Part shown: positions 52,736 through 55,803 of the stretch, piece after piece
Layout: each line of letters starts with the position of its first letter
Position numbering within the stretch: the stretch's first letter is position 1
From: an uncultured Bacilli bacterium
GTDB lineage: Bacteria; Bacillota_I; Bacilli_A; RFN20; CAG-631
Assembly: GCA_947627355.1 (NCBI GenBank)
Contig: CANQVX010000011.1
Span: forward strand, 1-55,803
Length of the DNA: 55,803 nt
Direction: 5' to 3'
The notes under the pieces: model-generated
Told to the model about the DNA's origin: nothing
The model's input: the letters and a program-made list of their open reading frames with translations, nothing else
Databases searched by the model: none
Program-made: the position numbers and the translations under genes

Positions 52736-53486
52736 AAAAGACACCTTACTTACTGATTTATTAGGGGTACTTGGAGTTGTTATCTTTATTCTTGTTTGGT
52801 GGATTGTATCTTTAATCATTCATGAAAGACAACTAATACTTCCTAACCCTTATGATGCTTTTAAAGAACTAGGAATACTAATCAAACAAAAATATACTTA
52901 TCTATGTATTGGTTATACCTTGCTTAGATCTACTTTAGGGTTTTTGATTGCTTTAGTATTTGCTAGTATTTTTGGTGTGTTTGCTGGTTTATATAAAGGC
53001 TTTAAGAAAGTAATGGCACCAATTATAACATCATTAAAAGCAATTCCAACTGTTTCATTTATGTTTCTATTTTTTGCCATGATTGGTTATAGTAATGCCC
53101 CAATCTTGGTTGTTTGTTTTATTTGTTTTCCATCACTATATGATTCTGTAGTTGGGGGAATAGAAAACATAAATCCAACAATAATTAACGCAACGCGTCT
53201 AGAAAGCCGCTCATGGCTTAAAAAGGTAAGCAAGGTATATTTCCCTTTAGCCTTCTCTTACATCGCTGTAGGCATGGCTTCTAGCTTCGGATTAGCTTTA
53301 AAAGTAGAAATCATGTCAGAAGTTGTATCAGGAACAACAAGTTATGGTATTGGAAGTGCTATTAAAGCAGCTCAAAATGGAGTTGTTATGGGGCCAATCT
53401 TTGGTTGGACTTTGATAAGTGTCATTCTACTATTAATTATCACGTTTATTATAAGAATTTTAAAAAATAGATTATTAGATCGGTAA
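52722..53486 (+). CDS. ABC transporter permease (SsuC/TauC type)
   Basis: A 254-residue inner-membrane permease with about six segments; the cytoplasmic loop that docks the ATPase (EAA motif) is ATRLESRSWLKKVSKVYFPLAFSY. Its companion is the preceding lipoprotein. ATG 52722 is used; GTG 52716 is an alternative. No ATP-binding subunit gene follows, so the ATPase must be elsewhere. A short stretch (about 53190-53230) is noticeably less AT-rich than its surroundings. Confidence 0.88.
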   Translation: MLKNKKDTLLTDLLGVLGVVIFILVWWIVSLIIHERQLILPNPYDAFKELGILIKQKYTYLCIGYTLLRSTLGFLIALVFASIFGVFAGLYKGFKKVMAPIITSLKAIPTVSFMFLFFAMIGYSNAPILVVCFICFPSLYDSVVGGIENINPTIINATRLESRSWLKKVSKVYFPLAFSYIAVGMASSFGLALKVEIMSEVVSGTTSYGIGSAIKAAQNGVVMGPIFGWTLISVILLLIITFIIRILKNRLLDR

Positions 53487-53507
53487 CTTTTTAAAATTCA
53501 AGTCTAC

Positions 53508-53513
53508 TATAAT
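53508..53513 (+). promoter_or_regulatory. -10 box of the mazF-like gene
   Basis: TATAAT (53508-53513), three bases before AGGTGAT (53517-53523); the -35 is weak. Confidence 0.4.
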
Positions 53514-53528
53514 ATTAGGTGATAATGA

Positions 53529-54005
53529 ATGGTTAAAATGATAGACGAAAAAGAATGGTTAAAAGAATATAACAAAACAAATTGGATAGCTAGATTGTTA
53601 AATTACTGGTCTATGGAACAATATGAAAACAATTTAGATATCAAAGCATGGGAAGTATATGAGATTGATTTTGGCATAAATGTTGGACATGAATTCAGTG
53701 GACGTCATTATGGAGTAGTTATAAATGATTCACCTAAAAACAATCCATTAATAACAGTTATACCAATTAAAACAGCAAAGAAAAAAATAAATAAAAAAAG
53801 TGATATTTTATTAAATGAGATAGAAGGAATAAAGTCATCAAGAAAAAGTGTTGCTGTGATAAATCAAATACAAACCATAGATAAATTAAGAATATTTAGC
53901 AAGGATTGCATAAATATTAAAGAAGAAAGTAAGCCTCTTAAACTTAACAAAGAGCAGATAAAATCTATAAAAAACGCACTTTACAAACAATTTTCAAAAA
54001 TGTAA
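53529..54005 (+). CDS. MazF/PemK-like protein without adjacent antitoxin
   Basis: A 158-residue protein. Residues about 42-155 match the MazF/PemK ribonuclease fold: WEVYEIDFGINVGHEFSGRHYGVVI (Arg59), PLITVIPIKT (Thr82) and VAVINQIQTIDKLRI. The first 40 residues are an extra helical, Trp/Tyr-rich segment (EWLKEYNKTNWIARLLNYW). MazF proteins cut mRNA at short sequences. No MazE-like frame lies upstream, where the permease ends 42 bases before, or directly downstream. It could be a solitary toxin, one restrained by its own extension, or a regulatory relative. Confidence 0.78.
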   Translation: MVKMIDEKEWLKEYNKTNWIARLLNYWSMEQYENNLDIKAWEVYEIDFGINVGHEFSGRHYGVVINDSPKNNPLITVIPIKTAKKKINKKSDILLNEIEGIKSSRKSVAVINQIQTIDKLRIFSKDCINIKEESKPLKLNKEQIKSIKNALYKQFSKM

Positions 54006-54027
54006 ATTATGTACATTTTGTATTTTT
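53995..54027 (+). terminator. Possible terminator after the mazF-like gene
   Basis: AAAATGTA (53997-54004) / TACATTTT (54012-54019) spans the stop codon and is followed by TTTTTT at 54022-54028. The stem is AT-rich and weak. Confidence 0.4.
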
Positions 54028-54344
54028 TATATATTATGTATTTTAAATACAAATTGTATATAAAAATTGAAAGCGTAAAAGCGTGCATTTTAATAGGGAA
54101 AAGAGAGTAAAAAAGTCGAAGTTATGGAGAAGAGAGAACATTAATAGATTCATGTTTGATTAGCTTATCAAATGACTTTAGTGTGAATCATATTTGACAC
54201 ATCTTAGAGAAGAAAAAGAAACACACTTTAGAGAAAAGAGAGAATTTTCAAAATTTATCAAAAGTGTATAATATGTACATATTGTATAATATGTTAAATA
54301 AATACAATAAGTATAAAATGTAGAGAAAAGAGGAAAAACTAAAA
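54006..54344. other. 339-base gene-poor region with palindromes and purine-rich repeats
   Basis: No convincing ORF. Contents: palindrome TGTATTT-T-AAATACA (54037-54051); a possible promoter TTGAAA (54067-54072) with TTTAAT (54089-54094); TTTGACACA (54193-54201), identical to the site before spo0A; repeats of TGTATAATATGT (54265-54276, 54283-54294) around the palindrome ATATGTACATAT (54271-54282); and five purine-rich blocks of the AGAGAAAAGAG kind (near 54098, 54126, 54207, 54230 and 54322). The two TATAAT boxes could drive rsmF. Confidence 0.5.
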
Positions 54345-55661
54345 ATGGACTTTGAAACGCATTTAAAAAGTTTTCTAGATATAGATGAAGCAAATAGTCT
54401 ATTAAAAGCACTAGAAAAGAGACAAAAGCACAGTTTTTTATTAAATACTCTTAAAGTCAATAATCTTATTGATATTTTTGATAATCCTCAATTTATTAAA
54501 CATCCATATGTTTCAAATGGATATTATTATGATAAAGAAAAAGATAATCTAGGAAAGAATATATTATTTGAAGCAGGAGCATATTATATACAAGAACCAT
54601 CAGCAATGATGGCAATTGAAATATTAGATCCTAAACCAAATGAAAGAGTTTTAGATATGTGTGCCGCTCCTGGAGGAAAAAGTATACATGCTATTAATAA
54701 GATGCAAGATAAAGGTTTACTTATCTGTAACGATGTTATTCCACTAAGAGCAAAGATCTTATCAAGTAATATAGAAAAGTATGGAGCAAGAAATTGTATT
54801 GTCCTGAATGAAAAAATAGATAATCTTAAAAAACAATTTAATTGTGTCTTTGATAAGATTATCTTAGATGCTCCTTGTTCTGGAAGTGGTATGTTTAGAA
54901 AAAATGAATTTGCTAAAGTTGATTGGTCAATTAATAAAGTTCTTGAATGTGCTAAGATTCAAAAAGAATTATTAGAAGCTGCTTATAGTATGTTAAAAGA
55001 AAAAGGGAGAATCTTATATTCCACATGTTCTTATTCAATTGAAGAAAACGAAAATGTTATTCATGAATTTTTAAAATCTCATGATGATATAAAAATAATC
55101 CCGATTGAAATAAAAGAAGGAATGTTAGAAGCAATTAACCTAAAAGGAGCTATTAGATTGCATCCTAATCATTTTGAAGGAGAAGGACATTTCATCTGTC
55201 TACTTGAAAAAGAAAGTGTGACACCTAAACCATATTTAAAAATGATTACTAGAAAAAAGAGTATCCCATTTCAAGTTTTAGATTTTCTAAACAAATTACC
55301 AATTGACTATGATAAACAATTCATAGCAAATAGAAATGATGAATATTATTTGTTAAATGATTATTTATTAGATCTTGGTAATTTAAAAGTTTTACGTTAT
55401 GGACTTCATTTAGGAAAAATGATTAACAATCGTTTTGAACCTAATCATGCTTTAGCAATGACTTATAACAAAAATTTAAAAACGATTGAACTTAATAGAG
55501 AAGAGAGTATCAATTACTTAAAAGGTCTAACAATTAATAAAGATGGTAATGAAGGTTATCAAGTTGTTAGTTATAAAAATTTACCACTTGGATTTGTAAA
55601 ACAAGTTCATGGTGTTTTAAAAAATCATTATCCAAAAGGATTATATAAAAAATTAGACTAA
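54345..55661 (+). CDS. rsmF: RsmF-like rRNA (cytosine-5) methyltransferase (NOL1/NOP2/Sun family)
   Basis: Methylates cytosine in rRNA using SAM. The N-terminal helical domain has RQKHSFLLNTLK; the Rossmann domain has VLDMCAAPGGKS (motif I, about 102-113), DAPCSGSGMFRK (Cys178) and YSTCSYSIEENE (catalytic Cys228). The C-terminal extension (about 300-438) with LRYGLHLGKMINNRFEPNHAL is typical of RsmF/YebU-like proteins. It has 438 residues. The SD AGAGGA precedes the ATG; a terminator follows. Confidence 0.9.
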   Translation: MDFETHLKSFLDIDEANSLLKALEKRQKHSFLLNTLKVNNLIDIFDNPQFIKHPYVSNGYYYDKEKDNLGKNILFEAGAYYIQEPSAMMAIEILDPKPNERVLDMCAAPGGKSIHAINKMQDKGLLICNDVIPLRAKILSSNIEKYGARNCIVLNEKIDNLKKQFNCVFDKIILDAPCSGSGMFRKNEFAKVDWSINKVLECAKIQKELLEAAYSMLKEKGRILYSTCSYSIEENENVIHEFLKSHDDIKIIPIEIKEGMLEAINLKGAIRLHPNHFEGEGHFICLLEKESVTPKPYLKMITRKKSIPFQVLDFLNKLPIDYDKQFIANRNDEYYLLNDYLLDLGNLKVLRYGLHLGKMINNRFEPNHALAMTYNKNLKTIELNREESINYLKGLTINKDGNEGYQVVSYKNLPLGFVKQVHGVLKNHYPKGLYKKLD

Positions 55662-55706
55662 AAAGAGAATTAAGACCAAATGATATGATTTTAATTCTCT
55701 TTTTTC
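55661..55706 (+). terminator. Terminator after rsmF
   Basis: A 13-bp stem AAAAGAGAATTAA (55661-55673) / TTAATTCTCTTTT (55691-55703), 17-base loop, T run. The remaining 97 bases to the window end hold no gene I can support. Confidence 0.88.
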
Positions 55707-55803
55707 TTTTCTCAATTTCATTTCGCATAATGTATGTTATGTTAACTGAAAAATCAAATTATGACAATTTGAATAATTATTAAGCTCGAATTTTACTTAT
55801 TTT

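Noticed and set aside
54124-54144. Tiny frame MEKREH in the gap before rsmF
   Set aside because: Six codons with no SD; it arises from the purine-rich repeats.
54178-54460. Two minus-strand ORFs across the gap before rsmF (54178-54411, 54248-54460)
   Set aside because: Low-complexity translations, largely overlapping the conserved rsmF start, with no SD.

Overview
The window comes from a low-GC, spore-forming member of the Bacillota, probably a host-associated Bacilli lineage with a streamlined genome (relatives of RF39, RFN20 or the Erysipelotrichia would fit; the lineage is inference). The DNA is very AT-rich, intergenic gaps are short and nearly every gene is on the + strand. TGA is used as a normal stop (topoisomerase IV subunit A, tlyA, murE, mraY, ftsW and the RHH gene end in it), so this is not a Mycoplasma-type code. 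A MurE with the DNPR motif predicts a meso-diaminopimelate cell wall. The sporulation set (Spo0A, SpoIVB, SpoIIGA, pro-SigE, SigG, SigK, SpoVD-like PBP) shows an endospore former.

Layout. 0-6.5 kb: yneF, plsY, topoisomerase IV (parE-parC) and an intact sigK on the minus strand. 6.5-10.6 kb: the conserved yqeG-yqeH-yhbY-nadD/yqeK-rsfS ribosome-assembly/NAD cluster plus an MTA/SAH nucleosidase; nadD and yqeK are fused. 10.7-15 kb: a 1421-residue leucine-rich-repeat surface lipoprotein. 15-21.4 kb: nusB-xseA-xseB-tlyA-recN followed by spoIVB and spo0A, the classical Bacillota order. 21.4-26.6 kb: a HAD phosphatase, an unknown membrane protein and a GHL10-type lipoprotein. 26.7-37.6 kb: a compact division and cell-wall cluster, spoVD/ftsI-murE-mraY-murD-ftsW/spoVE-murG-murB-ftsA-ftsZ, with no divIB/ftsQ. 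37.6-40.8 kb: spoIIGA-sigE-sigG-ylmC-sepF. 40.8-45.8 kb: a T-box leader, ileS, lspA, rluD and a dCMP deaminase. 45.8-46.7 kb: an unusual 0.7-kb patch with a 26-residue hydrophobic peptide, two homologous minus-strand small RNAs, palindromic operators and a ribbon-helix-helix regulator. 46.7-55.7 kb: dinB, xerD, two unknown proteins, deoB, an ABC substrate-binding lipoprotein plus permease, a lone MazF-like protein and an RsmF-like methyltransferase.

The strongest unexplained signals are regulatory. (1) The patch at 45.8-46.4 kb looks like a type I toxin-antitoxin locus: a small hydrophobic ORF, a convergent antisense RNA with a good promoter sharing a hairpin with the toxin 3' end, a downstream segment able to pair with the toxin Shine-Dalgarno (SD), and a second, orphan copy of the small RNA. 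(2) spoIVB and sigG share an arrangement in which a terminator-like hairpin (arms AAAACCTC / GAGGTTTT plus a T run) has the gene's own SD in its 3' arm, while a sporulation-type promoter is placed so that its transcripts would lack the 5' arm. Read-through RNA should be blocked while dedicated sporulation transcripts are translatable. (3) The spoIIG promoter keeps an over-long 21-bp spacer with a Spo0A-box-like -35 region. (4) Many promoters put the -10 box only about 4-13 bp before the SD, giving very short leaders.

No rRNA, tRNA, transposase, prophage or CRISPR array was seen. All calls are from reading the sequence and translations; no database search or folding calculation was run.
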